Source: Rhizobium sp. 11515TR
GTDB lineage: Bacteria > Pseudomonadota > Alphaproteobacteria > Rhizobiales > Rhizobiaceae
Assembly: GCF_002277895.1 (NCBI RefSeq)
Contig: NZ_CP022998.1
Coordinates: 591,001 to 655,000, forward strand
Direction of reading: 5' to 3'
DNA: 64,000 nucleotides
A model generated the notes under the pieces. That model saw nothing but the letters and a program-made list of their open reading frames with translations. It ran no database searches and was not told where the DNA came from. Shown piece after piece: positions 10,954-19,698 of the stretch. A program made the translations under genes and the position numbers. Position 1 is the first letter of the stretch. Each line of letters starts with the position of its first letter.

Positions 10954-11553
10954 TTACTTGGCGATGAAGGTGCCGTTGAAGGCGAGTTCCGAAAGTGGCT
11001 TGCGCTGGCTCGGCACTTCGCGTTCGCGCAGCTTTTCTGGGAGCTGGTTCTTGTCGCCGATTTTGCCGATCGCGACGGCCGCTTCGACGCGGAAGCCATC
11101 GGGAATGCCGAGGATTTCATAGGATTTTTCGACGTGGAAGCCCGTCATGCCATGAGCTTCATAGCCGGCTAAATGTGCCTGGATCGCCAGGAAGCCCCAA
11201 GCCGCGCCCGCATCGAAAGAATGGCTATAGCTGGGCTTCTGTTCGGCCGAGCCAAGCTCGCCGCTGTGAGTGCGCGAAATGACGAAAAGCAGTGCGCCGG
11301 CGGATTTCACCCAGCCCTGATTGAAATCGATCAGGACGCTCAAAAACCGGTCCCAATGTTCCGAGCCACGCAGAGCATAAAGGAAACGCCAGGGCTGCAG
11401 GTTCGAGGCGGAGGGTGCCCAATGCGCCGCTTCCAGAATGGTCAGCAGGTCGGCTTCCGGTATTACCTCGTTGGAATAGGCACGCGGCGACCAGCGGTCG
11501 AGAAAGAGCTTATCGATCGGATATTGGGATTCGCGGCTGTTGCTTGATGTCAT
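10954..11553 (-). CDS. Nitroreductase family protein
   Basis: 199 residues. FMN-dependent nitroreductase fold: RWSPRAYSNEVIPEADLLTILEAAHWAPSASNLQPWRF is the N-terminal flavin-binding block, and GAAWGFLAIQAHLAGYEAHGM and the AAVAIGKIG segment follow. The natural substrate is not evident; relatives reduce nitro-compounds, quinones or enones with NAD(P)H. A good ribosome site (AAGGA) precedes ATG 11553. It lies 59 bp downstream of the DUF2218 gene on the same strand, so they may be co-transcribed. Confidence 0.85.
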   Translation of the reverse strand: MTSSNSRESQYPIDKLFLDRWSPRAYSNEVIPEADLLTILEAAHWAPSASNLQPWRFLYALRGSEHWDRFLSVLIDFNQGWVKSAGALLFVISRTHSGELGSAEQKPSYSHSFDAGAAWGFLAIQAHLAGYEAHGMTGFHVEKSYEILGIPDGFRVEAAVAIGKIGDKNQLPEKLREREVPSQRKPLSELAFNGTFIAK

Positions 11554-11612
11554 GAGGGCTTCTTTCCTTGGAGATGATCGGCCGTTGGCTGGTTATGAAT
11601 AGAGATGTGAAC

Positions 11613-11903
11613 TTAAGCTTGGGCAGCCCAGCTCACGTCAAGCTCCTCGCGGAAGGCGAAGCGCTTGAGGTGCTCGGCGACGACGTTCTGCATACGCTCG
11701 AGGTCTTCGGGCTCCTCGACTGTCAGCGTCATGACGAGGTTGCCGGGCTCGGCCGCCAGATCAAGGAAGTTTTCCGTGCTGAACGGCACCTTGCCGGCAG
11801 CCGCATCGAATTCCACGTTGAAGCGATGGCTCCAGTGCTTGCAAAGCTGCTGGAGATAGCGGCTGGCATGGTCGGTTTTAACACTGGAAACGGATGTCGC
11901 CAT
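11613..11903 (-). CDS. DUF2218 domain protein
   Basis: 96 residues. The start at 11903 is preceded by CGGAGAAAT; a longer frame beginning at 11987 lacks support. The domain is recognised by HASRYLQQLCKHWSHRFNVEFD and by PEDLERMQNVVAEHLKRFAFRE. DUF2218 proteins are small, cytosolic and uncharacterised, and often sit by iron-uptake or redox genes. Here it precedes a nitroreductase and is divergent from a GST-family enzyme, which suggests a redox or detoxification setting (inference only). Confidence 0.75.
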   Translation of the reverse strand: MATSVSSVKTDHASRYLQQLCKHWSHRFNVEFDAAAGKVPFSTENFLDLAAEPGNLVMTLTVEEPEDLERMQNVVAEHLKRFAFREELDVSWAAQA

Positions 11904-12063
11904 GGATTTCTCCGATAAAGCTGATCGCAAAAGCATCATTGCATACATAGAGGCATCCGCATTCGCCAGGTAGACAGTCTGTTTCAAGTTTGCGTTATTC
12001 CAGTGAAATTCTGTTCCGCTATGTTGTCCTCACAAAGGAACGCGCGCGAGTGGAGACAGAGCC

Positions 12064-13017
12064 TTGCTGGTAAATGGAAAATGGACTGAGGATTGGCAGC
12101 CGGTCCAGGCCAAGGACGAGAAGGGCGGTTTCGTTCGCCAGATTTCGAGCTTCCGCAACTGGGTGACGCCGGATGGTCGGCCGGGGCCGACCGGCGAGGG
12201 TGGTTTCAAGGCGGAAGCTGGCCGCTATCACCTCTACGTCGCGCTGATCTGCCCCTGGGCATCGCGTACCCTGATCGGTCGCAAGCTGAAGGGGCTGGAA
12301 GAGGCTATTTCGGTTTCCGTGGTCGAGCCGGCGCTCTCCAAGCAGGGCTGGCGGTTCGGCGATTATCCCGGCGCGACGAACGACCGGATAAATGGCGCCA
12401 CCTATATGCATGAGATCTACACGAAGGCCGATCCTCACTTCACCGGCCGCGCCACGGTGCCAGTTCTATGGGACAAGCAGAAAGGCACGATCGTCAACAA
12501 CGAATCCTCCGATATCCTGCGGATGTTGAATGACGGCTTCGGCGATCTTGCCCGCAATGACATCGATCTCTATCCGGCCGGCAAGCGAGATGAAATCGAC
12601 AGTTTCAATGCACGGATCTATCCCGCGCTCAACAACGGCGTCTATCGCACCGGCTTCGCCACGACGCAGATCGCTTATGAAGAGGCCTTCAACGAGGTAT
12701 TCAACTGTCTCGATCAGGTCGAGGCGGAGCTGGAGGGGAAGGATTTCCTCTTTGCTATCAATCCCACCGAAAGCGATATCAGGCTCTTCGTCACCCTCGT
12801 CCGTTTCGACGTCGCCTATCACGGACTGTTCAAATGCAATCTGCGCCGGCTGTCGGATTATGCCAATCTCCAGTCCTTCTGTCGCCGGATGCTCGATTGG
12901 CCAGGTGTTGCCGAAACAGTGAATTTCGATCATATCAAGCGCGGCTACTACTCGATTTCGACGCTCAATCCTACCGGCATCGTACCGCTCGGCCCGGCGC
13001 TGGACGAGCTGTTCTGA
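12064..13017 (+). CDS. Glutathione S-transferase family, glutathionyl-hydroquinone reductase type (YqjG/PcpF-like)
   Basis: 317 residues, starting at TTG 12064 (no in-frame ATG near; GGAGA upstream). Length and the motif ICPWASR with Cys63 mark the xi-class: these enzymes remove glutathione from glutathionyl-hydroquinones. The N-terminal thioredoxin-like domain is followed by an all-helical domain (EEAFNEVFNCLDQVEAEL; ESDIRLFVTLVRFD; NLRRLSDYANLQSFCRRML), and the C-terminus HIKRGYYSISTLNPTGIVPLGP is characteristic. Transcription is separate from the divergent DUF2218 gene. Confidence 0.88.
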   Translation: MLVNGKWTEDWQPVQAKDEKGGFVRQISSFRNWVTPDGRPGPTGEGGFKAEAGRYHLYVALICPWASRTLIGRKLKGLEEAISVSVVEPALSKQGWRFGDYPGATNDRINGATYMHEIYTKADPHFTGRATVPVLWDKQKGTIVNNESSDILRMLNDGFGDLARNDIDLYPAGKRDEIDSFNARIYPALNNGVYRTGFATTQIAYEEAFNEVFNCLDQVEAELEGKDFLFAINPTESDIRLFVTLVRFDVAYHGLFKCNLRRLSDYANLQSFCRRMLDWPGVAETVNFDHIKRGYYSISTLNPTGIVPLGPALDELF

Positions 13018-13093
13018 TACTCGACCACATATCAAAACCGGTCTAAGGTCCGCCGCATTTGAAAGAACAGGCGATGGATCAGGGAGGATCGTT

Positions 13094-14512
13094 ATGAACT
13101 GGGAAGAGTTCCGGCAGTGGTCGGAGAAAGCGGCACATTGGGGTGCGGATTACCGCGCGTCGCTACGCGACAGGCCGGTCCGGGCGAAGATGGCGCCGGG
13201 CGAAATATCGGCGCATATTGCTGATTCTCCACCGGAGACGGGCGAAGCCATGGAGGATATCTTCAGGGATTTTGAGGATATCCTTGTGCCTGGCATGACG
13301 CACTGGCAGCACCCCCGCTTCTTTGCCTATTTCCCAGCCAACGCCGCTCCCGTCTCGGTGGTTGCCGAATATCTGGTCAGCGCCATCGCCGCCCAATGCA
13401 TGCTCTGGCAGACATCGCCCTCAGCGACCGAACTTGAAACGAAGGTCGTCGACTGGCTGCGACAGGCGCTCGGTCTGCCCGAAACCTTCACCGGCGTCAT
13501 TCAGGATTCCGCCTCGACGGCCACGCTTGCCGCCGTCCTCGTGATGCGTGAGAGAGCGCTGGATTGGCAGGGCAACAAAAGCGGCCTTGCGGCCAACAAG
13601 GCAGTTCGCATCTATTCGACCGACCAGGTGCACACGTCCATCGACCGCGCCATCTGGATATCAGGCGTCGGGCAGGAAAATCTGGTGCGGATTCCCTCTG
13701 GTGGTCCCAACAAGGCCATGGATCCGAAAGCGCTTGCCGATGCGATCGAGCGTGATCGCGCTGCTGGTTTGCTGCCGGCCGGCGTCATCGCCTGCGTTGG
13801 CGGTACCAGCGTCGGCGCCTGCGATGATATCGCCGCCATCGTTGAGGTCGCCCATACGCACGGGCTCTACGTCCATGTCGATGCCGCCTGGGCTGGCTCG
13901 GCAATGATCTGCCCGGAGTTCCGCACCCTGTGGCACGGCGTCGAGCAAGCCGATTCCGTCGTCTTCAACCCGCATAAATGGCTTGGCGCGCAATTCGATT
14001 GCTCTGTGCAGTTCGTGCGCGAGCCGGAGACGCTGGTCCGCACGTTGGCGATCCAGCCCGAATATCTGCGCACCCATGGCCATGACGGTATCATCAATTA
14101 CTCGGAATGGTCCGTACCGCTTGGGCGCCGCTTCCGCGCGCTGAAGCTTTGGTTCCTGCTGCGCTATCACGGCCTGGAGGGATTGCGGACGATGATCCGC
14201 AACCATGTGTCCTGGTCGCAGAATCTGGCTAAGCGTCTCGCCGCCGAGCCCGATTTCGAAATCGTCACCGAGCCGTTCCTGTCGCTGTTTTCCTTCGATC
14301 ACAAGGCGTCCGAGGGTATCGATCAGGAAAGCCACACCCAGCGGCTGCTCAATGCCATCAACAATGATGGCCGTATCTATCTGACGCAGACCCGCGTCGG
14401 CGGCAGGTTGGTCATCCGTTTTCAGGCTGGCCAGTTCGAGGCAACGGCTGATGACATCGATACGGCTTTCGATGTCATCGTGGAAATCGCCAGATCATTA
14501 TCCCCGAACTAG
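13094..14512 (+). CDS. Group II PLP-dependent decarboxylase (aromatic-L-amino-acid decarboxylase family)
   Basis: 472 residues. A strong ribosome site (AGGGAGGA) precedes ATG 13094. The pyridoxal phosphate lysine is Lys295 in FNPHKWLGAQFDCS; Asp263 in HVDAAWAGSA binds the cofactor ring; DSASTATLAAVL is the phosphate-binding block. HWQHPRFFAYFPANAAPVSVVAEYL is the typical substrate-side segment of aromatic amino acid decarboxylases. Tryptophan, tyrosine, DOPA or phenylalanine could be substrates; the sequence does not decide. No transporter or amine oxidase is next to it. Confidence 0.85.
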   Translation: MNWEEFRQWSEKAAHWGADYRASLRDRPVRAKMAPGEISAHIADSPPETGEAMEDIFRDFEDILVPGMTHWQHPRFFAYFPANAAPVSVVAEYLVSAIAAQCMLWQTSPSATELETKVVDWLRQALGLPETFTGVIQDSASTATLAAVLVMRERALDWQGNKSGLAANKAVRIYSTDQVHTSIDRAIWISGVGQENLVRIPSGGPNKAMDPKALADAIERDRAAGLLPAGVIACVGGTSVGACDDIAAIVEVAHTHGLYVHVDAAWAGSAMICPEFRTLWHGVEQADSVVFNPHKWLGAQFDCSVQFVREPETLVRTLAIQPEYLRTHGHDGIINYSEWSVPLGRRFRALKLWFLLRYHGLEGLRTMIRNHVSWSQNLAKRLAAEPDFEIVTEPFLSLFSFDHKASEGIDQESHTQRLLNAINNDGRIYLTQTRVGGRLVIRFQAGQFEATADDIDTAFDVIVEIARSLSPN

Positions 14513-14661
14513 AAAAGCTGTTTTTTCGGCGCGAAGAGCCGAGCCGTGCTAGGCTCCCCAAAATCGATTGGTGACACTGGTGAATAACTCGTTCATATAT
14601 GGTGTCAGCAATTTTATCGTAAGAGTAATCTCGTCTTTGAAGATGCAGGGAAGGAAAATCC

Positions 14662-15504
14662 ATGAAACTGTTGCGTGTTGGCGAAGTCGGCAAGGAAAAG
14701 CCGGCGCTTCTGGATAGCGACGGCAAGATCCGCGATCTCTCCGCCCACGTCGCTGATATTGGCGGCGAGGCCATTTCGCCGGCAGGTCTTGCGAAAATCG
14801 CAGCCCTTGATCCGAAAAGCCTGCCTGAATTGCCGGAAGGCCGCCTCGGTGCCTGCGTTGCTGGCACGGGCAAGTTCATCTGCATCGGCCTGAACTTCTC
14901 GGATCACGCCGCCGAAACCGGCGCCACCGTGCCACCGGAGCCGATCATCTTCATGAAGGCAAGCTCGGCCATCGTCGGCCCAAACGACAACGTGCTGATC
15001 CCGCGCGGCTCTGAGAAGACTGACTGGGAAGTCGAGCTCGGCGTCGTCATCGGCAAGACCGCGAAATATGTCAGCGAAGCCGATGCGCTTGATTATGTCG
15101 CCGGTTACTGCGTTTCCCACGACGTCTCCGAGCGCGCCTTCCAGACGGAGCGCTCCGGACAATGGACCAAGGGCAAGTCCTGCGACACCTTCGGCCCGAT
15201 CGGCCCCTGGCTCGTTACAAAGGATGAGATCGCCGATCCGCAAAATCTCGGCATGTGGTTGAAGGTCAACGGCAAGATGATGCAGAACGGCTCGACCAGG
15301 ACGATGGTCTATGGCGTTGCCTACCTCATTTCCTATCTCAGCCAGTTCATGTCGCTGCATCCCGGCGACGTCATCTCCACTGGCACGCCTCCGGGCGTCG
15401 GCATGGGCATGAAGCCGCCGCAATATCTGAAGCCGGGCGATGTCGTTGAGCTCGGCATGGAAGGCCTGGGCACGCAGCGCCAGACCTTCCTTGCCGACGC
15501 GTAA
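14662..15504 (+). CDS. Fumarylacetoacetate hydrolase family protein
   Basis: 280 residues. The N-terminal ~70 residues (MKLLRVGEVGKEKPALLDSD) form the usual small domain. The FAH core holds CIGLNFSDHAAETG, the metal-binding EVELGVVIGKTAKYVSEADAL and STGTPPGVGMGMKPPQYLKPGD. Relatives include ureidoglycolate lyase-like, 2-hydroxyhepta-2,4-diene-1,7-dioate isomerase and acylpyruvase enzymes. This one most resembles the large ureidoglycolate lyase/isomerase-type group, but no degradation operon surrounds it, so the substrate is left open. Confidence 0.85.
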   Translation: MKLLRVGEVGKEKPALLDSDGKIRDLSAHVADIGGEAISPAGLAKIAALDPKSLPELPEGRLGACVAGTGKFICIGLNFSDHAAETGATVPPEPIIFMKASSAIVGPNDNVLIPRGSEKTDWEVELGVVIGKTAKYVSEADALDYVAGYCVSHDVSERAFQTERSGQWTKGKSCDTFGPIGPWLVTKDEIADPQNLGMWLKVNGKMMQNGSTRTMVYGVAYLISYLSQFMSLHPGDVISTGTPPGVGMGMKPPQYLKPGDVVELGMEGLGTQRQTFLADA

Positions 15505-15550
15505 GGCGTGCGAAGCTCAGGAACTTTAACCTTTTGAGATCATTGTTGAT

Positions 15551-15580
15551 GCCGGGGAAGCGATTCTCCGGCGTTTTTTA
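15551..15580 (+). terminator. Intrinsic terminator after the FAH-family gene
   Basis: Stem 15551-15559 with 15564-15572 (one G-T pair), 4-nt loop, followed immediately by six T residues. Confidence 0.8.
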
Positions 15581-15605
15581 TCGATAAGAACCAATTGTAG
15601 TTATG

Positions 15606-15619
15606 TTGCTCTGCAGCAA
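15606..15619. promoter_or_regulatory. Candidate TGC-rich operator upstream of phaZ
   Basis: TTGCT-CTGC-AGCAA is a 5-bp inverted repeat, followed nearby by another CTGC at 15623-15626. PhaR-type regulators of PHB metabolism bind TGC-rich palindromes in related alphaproteobacteria. Assignment to PhaR here is inference from sequence and position only. Confidence 0.35.
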
Positions 15620-15801
15620 AAACTGCTAGGTTGGATTATAGGAAGGATGAGGATCGCGCCCGAGGAGCCGTCATTATCCTGCTGCACAGCGGGACCGGAG
15701 GAGCGCCGCAGTGAAGGCAGCGACACGCAAGGCGCGTGCGCTTCAATGATTTAGGTGATTTGCGCGGCTGAATGGCCCGCATCACGAAAGGTAAAGCCCC
15801 C

Positions 15802-17079
15802 ATGTTTTATCAGTTTTATGAACTCAATCACGCCGCTCTCGCACCCTTTCGCGCCGCGGCGGACATGATGCGCCTGGCCTATGCCAATCCCCTTAATCCC
15901 CTTTCGCATACGGTCTTCGGCCGCACCTTGACGGCCAGTCTCGAAGTTTTCGAGCGCACCACACGGCGCTACGGCAAGCCGGAATTCGGCCTTCCGGAGA
16001 CGGTGATCGACGGCAAACCGGTCTCGGTTCATGAAAAGATCGTCTGGAAGAAGCCCTTCTGCAATCTCATCCATTTCGAGCGCAGCCTGCCCGCCGGCCA
16101 CAGCGCCGATCCCCGCATCCTGATCGTCGCGCCGATGTCCGGCCACTATGCGACGCTGTTGCGCGGCACCGTGGAAGCCCTGCTGCCGGGCGCCGACGTC
16201 TACATCACCGACTGGATCGATGCCCGCATGGTGCCGATGACCGAAGGCACGTTCGATCTCGACGACTATATCGATTACGTCATCGAGATGCTGCACCACC
16301 TCGGCCCGGATACGCATGTCGTCGCCGTCTGCCAGCCATCCGTTCCGGTTCTCGCGGCAGCTGCCGTCATGGAAGCGGCGGGCGATCGCCTGGCACCCTC
16401 ATCCATGACGCTGATGGGCGGTCCGATCGATACCCGTATCAATCCGACCGCGGTCAACCAGCTTGCCAAGGAAAAGCCGCTGGAATGGTTTGCCGATAAT
16501 GTCGTCATGAACGTGCCCTGGCCGCAGCCGGGCTTCATGCGGCCCGTCTACCCCGGCTTCCTGCAGCTGTCCGGCTTCATGTCGATGAACCTCGACCGAC
16601 ACATGATCGCCCACAAGGACTTCTTCGTGCACCTCGTCAAGAATGACGGCGAGCCGGCCGAGAAGCATCGCGATTTCTACGACGAATATCTGGCCGTCAT
16701 GGATCTGACGGCGGAATTCTATCTGCAGACGGTCGATCAGGTCTTCATGAAGCATGCACTGCCCAAGGGCGAACTGATGCACCGCGGCGAGCGTGTCGAT
16801 CCCTCGGCCATCCGCAACGTTGCGCTTCTGACCGTCGAGGGCGAAAACGACGATATTTCCGGTGTCGGCCAGACGCATGCGGCGCAGACCATCTGCACCA
16901 ACATCCCCGACCACATGCGCATGCATTACTTGCAGCCGGATGTCGGCCATTACGGCGTCTTCAACGGTTCGCGTTTCCGCCGCGAGATCGCGCCGCGCAT
17001 CCTGGCCTTTACCCGCGAACATGCCCGTACCGGCCGATCGGTGGTGAAGCGTGTCATCAAGGGCGGAAAATCCACCTGA
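15802..17079 (+). CDS. phaZ: Intracellular polyhydroxyalkanoate (PHB) depolymerase
   Basis: 425 residues from ATG 15802 (AAGG about 10 bases upstream; an in-frame ATG at 15772 adds ten atypical residues). It belongs to the alpha/beta-hydrolase PhaZ1 family that mobilises stored PHB granules. The nucleophile elbow reads VCQPSVP, with Cys177 where lipases have Ser, as in the Ralstonia enzyme. LIVAPMSGHYATLLRGTVEALLPGADVYITDW and the C-terminal GENDDISG and DVGHYGVFNGSRF (catalytic Asp and His regions) are visible. It is monocistronic, with a candidate operator and terminators on both sides. Confidence 0.93.
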   Translation: MFYQFYELNHAALAPFRAAADMMRLAYANPLNPLSHTVFGRTLTASLEVFERTTRRYGKPEFGLPETVIDGKPVSVHEKIVWKKPFCNLIHFERSLPAGHSADPRILIVAPMSGHYATLLRGTVEALLPGADVYITDWIDARMVPMTEGTFDLDDYIDYVIEMLHHLGPDTHVVAVCQPSVPVLAAAAVMEAAGDRLAPSSMTLMGGPIDTRINPTAVNQLAKEKPLEWFADNVVMNVPWPQPGFMRPVYPGFLQLSGFMSMNLDRHMIAHKDFFVHLVKNDGEPAEKHRDFYDEYLAVMDLTAEFYLQTVDQVFMKHALPKGELMHRGERVDPSAIRNVALLTVEGENDDISGVGQTHAAQTICTNIPDHMRMHYLQPDVGHYGVFNGSRFRREIAPRILAFTREHARTGRSVVKRVIKGGKST

Positions 17080-17103
17080 TGTCAAGCAAAATCAAATAGA
17101 TAG

Positions 17104-17142
17104 AGCGGTTCGGAACTTCGTCGGAGAGCCGAACCGCTTTTG
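17104..17142 (+). terminator. Intrinsic terminator of phaZ
   Basis: A 10-bp perfect stem (17104-17113 with 17129-17138) closes a 15-nt loop and is followed by a short T-run. Confidence 0.75.
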
Positions 17143-17399
17143 CTGTGCAAACTATTAGCTTTTGTTGAATTATCAACGCCAATTCAAGTACTTGTCTGAT
17201 TCCGCCTGGCGATCCCATTGAAGCCTCACGAAGCGGTTACCATCTCGATTCCAGCGGTACCGCAATGATCGGGCCGTTTACCGCGCCGCGCGTCCTTGGA
17301 ACGCGCTGAGATGCAGGTAGAGCTTTAAAAACCGCGCAGAAGCCTGACCATTGACCGGTATCGGTCGAGGGGCGATGCGCCGTGCGAGGATACCTGACA
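17143..17399. other. Intergenic stretch with no recognised gene
   Basis: Between the phaZ terminator and the DUF2852 gene I see no coding frame with family similarity. A GAGG at 17386-17389 is the ribosome site of the next gene. The rest presumably holds its promoter; no clear -35/-10 pair was found. Confidence 0.5.
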
Positions 17400-17840
17400 A
17401 TGAACCAATCTGCATTACTTCGTCCGGATTGGACTCCGGCTACTATTGCCCTGATGGTGCTCGGCTTCGTGGTCTTCTGGCCTCTTGGCTTCGCCATGCT
17501 CGCCTATATTCTCTTCGGGGAACGTTTGCGGGAATTCAAACGGGATGTGAACGAAAGGACCGACGGCATGTTTGCTGGCTGCGGACGTCATCGCAATCGT
17601 CATCGCCATTCCTTCTCCTCGACCGGCAACGTCGCCTTCGACGACTGGCGCCGGGCAGAGCTTGAGCGCCTCGAACAGGAGCGCCGCAAGCTGGATGAGA
17701 TGCGCGCTGAATTCGATGCTTATGCTCGCGAACTGCGCCGTGCCAAGGATCAGGAAGAATTCGACCGCTTCATGCGCGAGCGCAACAACGTTAAGCGCAA
17801 TGACAATGGCGGTTCGCCGACCGAATTCCAGACGCCGTGA
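17400..17840 (+). CDS. DUF2852 family small membrane protein
   Basis: 146 residues from ATG 17400; a longer frame opening at 17382 has no ribosome site. One strong membrane segment (about 14-39, TIALMVLGFVVFWPLGFAML) is followed by a His/Arg/Ser-rich stretch (CGRHRNRHRHSF) and a long charged coiled coil (LERLEQERRKLDEMRAEFDAYARELRRAKDQEEFDRFM). DUF2852 is found mainly in Rhizobiales and has no known function. The layout suggests a membrane-tethered rod. It is followed by its own terminator. Confidence 0.8.
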   Translation: MNQSALLRPDWTPATIALMVLGFVVFWPLGFAMLAYILFGERLREFKRDVNERTDGMFAGCGRHRNRHRHSFSSTGNVAFDDWRRAELERLEQERRKLDEMRAEFDAYARELRRAKDQEEFDRFMRERNNVKRNDNGGSPTEFQTP

Positions 17841-17861
17841 CGGGAGTTCCGCCACGAGGTC

Positions 17862-17894
17862 AAAACCGGCATCGAACGATGCCGGTTTTTCTTT
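17862..17894 (+). terminator. Intrinsic terminator after the DUF2852 gene
   Basis: A perfect 13-bp stem (17862-17874 with 17877-17889) with a 2-nt centre, followed by a T-rich tail. It ends about 40 bp before the next start. Confidence 0.85.
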
Positions 17895-17929
17895 GCCAGA
17901 AACACTCGCGAATCATATAAAACTGCCTC

Positions 17930-18691
17930 ATGTTGCCGCTGCTCTCCAGATCCCGCAAACCGCCGGCCAAGCCGCTTGCGCCGGAAACGCGCACGCTCGA
18001 TGTCGCCGGCCGGCTGATGCCGCTGACGATCCGTCAGCACGAGCGGGCCACGCGCATCACGCTCCGGATCGAGCCCGGCGGACGGTCGCTGAAGATGACC
18101 ATTCCACGTGGATTGGCGGCACGCGAGGTCAATGCCTTCCTCGACCGGCATCAGGGCTGGCTTCTGACGAAACTCGCGAAGTTTTCGGTCGACAACAGCC
18201 TGCGTGGTGGCGGCGAAATCCTCCTGCGCGGCGTGCGTCACCGGATCGAGCATACCGGCACCTTGCGCGGTCTCACCGAAGCCATCGTCGTCGAGGGCGT
18301 TCCGGTGCTGCGCGTCAGCGGCCTGCAGGAACATGCCGGCCGCCGCATCGCCACCTTCCTGAAGAAGGAGGCTCGCGCCGATCTCGAAAAGCTTGTGGCT
18401 GTCCACGCCAAGGCCATCCGCGCCAGCGTCACGTCCATCACCATGAAGGATACCCGCAGCCGCTGGGGTTCCTGCTCCTCGCAAGGGAATCTGAGCTTCT
18501 CCTGGCGCATCGTCATGGCGCCGCCTTTGGTCATCGATTACCTCGCCGCCCATGAAGTCGCGCATTTGCGCGAAATGAACCACGGCCCGCGCTTCTGGGC
18601 CCTCTGCCGCAAGCTTTGCACCGACATGGACGAGGCCAAAGCCTGGCTGAAACGCCACGGCAGCCAGCTGCACGCGATCGATTTTGATTGA
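17930..18691 (+). CDS. YgjP/SprT-type zinc metallopeptidase (M48-like, DUF45)
   Basis: 253 residues. The zinc motif HEVAH (His208, Glu209, His212) lies in AAHEVAHLREMNHGPRFW, preceded by the family signature TRSRWGSCSS near residue 177. An N-terminal beta-rich region (RITLRIEPGGRSLKMTIPRG) is typical of the DUF45 group. Predicted cytosolic; no signal peptide. Substrate unknown; an E. coli relative, UpfP/YgjP, is likewise poorly defined. No clear Shine-Dalgarno is visible before ATG 17930. Confidence 0.83.
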   Translation: MLPLLSRSRKPPAKPLAPETRTLDVAGRLMPLTIRQHERATRITLRIEPGGRSLKMTIPRGLAAREVNAFLDRHQGWLLTKLAKFSVDNSLRGGGEILLRGVRHRIEHTGTLRGLTEAIVVEGVPVLRVSGLQEHAGRRIATFLKKEARADLEKLVAVHAKAIRASVTSITMKDTRSRWGSCSSQGNLSFSWRIVMAPPLVIDYLAAHEVAHLREMNHGPRFWALCRKLCTDMDEAKAWLKRHGSQLHAIDFD

Positions 18692-18732
18692 ACAGCATGC
18701 CCTGATAAACGCACTACGCTAAGGTCCCTCGT

Positions 18733-18924
18733 CCGCCCTCGTGGTTCGAGGCTTCGGACCTACGGCCCTGCGCACCTCACCATGAGGGCCAATCTTCCGC
18801 GCAATATGGCACTTCACCGGAAATGGGTTTCATGCAGCCGGAATCGGCTTAATGCGACGTTGCTTGTTCCATCCTCATCCTGAGGCGCAAGCCCGGAGGG
18901 CGAAGCCTCGAAGGACGAGGATGG
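18733..18924. repeat. Intergenic repeat pair A (two inverted copies)
   Basis: This fills most of the 332-bp gap between the metallopeptidase and trpF. A forward copy at 18869-18924 runs from CCATCCTCATCCTGAGG to CGAAGGACGAGGATGG. An inverted copy lies at 18733-18790. Each copy is itself an imperfect palindrome. The same inverted-pair arrangement is seen at 24188-24341 and 59659-59807. Confidence 0.75.
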
Positions 18925-19023
18925 CCCGGGACAGGTTCAAGCGCGTTATGGGAGGAGCGCAAAAATCCCGCAAACGTCGCCTTTAGGCTCGACTCTTGCG
19001 AAATTTCGTGTCACTCCGCTGCC

Positions 19024-19698
19024 ATGAACCCCGATATTAAAATTTGTGGTCTGAAGACGCCGGAAGCGGTGGATCGTGCTCTTGAGCGCGGCGCCACCCA
19101 TATCGGCTTTATCTTCTTTGAAAAGAGCCCGCGCTATATCGAGCCGGATCTTGCCGGCGTGCTCGCCGAGCGCGCGCGCGGCAAGGCGAAGGTCGTTGCC
19201 GTCACGGTCGATCCCACCAATGACGATCTTGATGAGATCATGGCGCTCGTGAAGCCTGATATGTTGCAGCTTCATGGCAATGAGAGCCCCGAGCGTGTCT
19301 TGACCATCAAAGCGGTCTATAATGTCCCCGTCATGAAGGCCATGTCGGTGCGAGATGCCGACGATCTGAAGCGGGTGGAATCCTATATCGGCATCGCCGA
19401 CCGCTTCCTGTTCGACGCCAAGCCGCCTGTTGGTTCGGCGCTGCCGGGCGGAAACGGCGTGTCCTTCGATTGGAGCCTGATGAGTTGGGTCGACGATCGG
19501 GTGGACTATATGCTGTCCGGCGGTGTCAACAAGGACAATGTCGCTGAGGCATTGGCCTCCACCAAGGCCAGCGGTATCGATCTTTCCTCCGCGCTGGAAA
19601 GTGCGCCTGGGGTGAAGGATCTCGGCAAGATCGACCAGTTTTTCGACGCTTTTGCAGAAGCATGTCTGCCGGAACCGGCAGCAGGGAGTAGAAAGTGA
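19024..19698 (+). CDS. trpF: Phosphoribosylanthranilate isomerase
   Basis: 224 residues. TIM-barrel enzyme that converts phosphoribosylanthranilate to CdRP in tryptophan synthesis. [14 protein letters not shown] carries the catalytic cysteine, [14 protein letters not shown] follows, and the second catalytic aspartate region is [29 protein letters not shown] is the phosphate-binding end. The stop overlaps the trpB start (GTGA). No good ribosome site precedes ATG 19024. Confidence 0.95.
   Translation: MNPDIKICGLKTPEAVDRALERGATHIGFIFFEKSPRYIEPDLAGVLAERARGKAKVVAVTVDPTNDDLDEIMALVKPDMLQLHGNESPERVLTIKAVYNVPVMKAMSVRDADDLKRVESYIGIADRFLFDAKPPVGSALPGGNGVSFDWSLMSWVDDRVDYMLSGGVNKDNVAEALASTKASGIDLSSALESAPGVKDLGKIDQFFDAFAEACLPEPAAGSRK

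Noticed and set aside
13094..15504. Decarboxylase and FAH-family genes as an aromatic degradation operon
   Set aside because: They are 149 bp apart on one strand but no ring-cleavage dioxygenase, isomerase partner or transporter is nearby, and the functions do not form a pathway.
18733..18924. CRISPR array or tRNA-like structure in the repeat-rich gaps
   Set aside because: Repeats here are few, inverted rather than direct, and lack regular spacers; no tRNA cloverleaf or CCA end could be drawn in these gaps.
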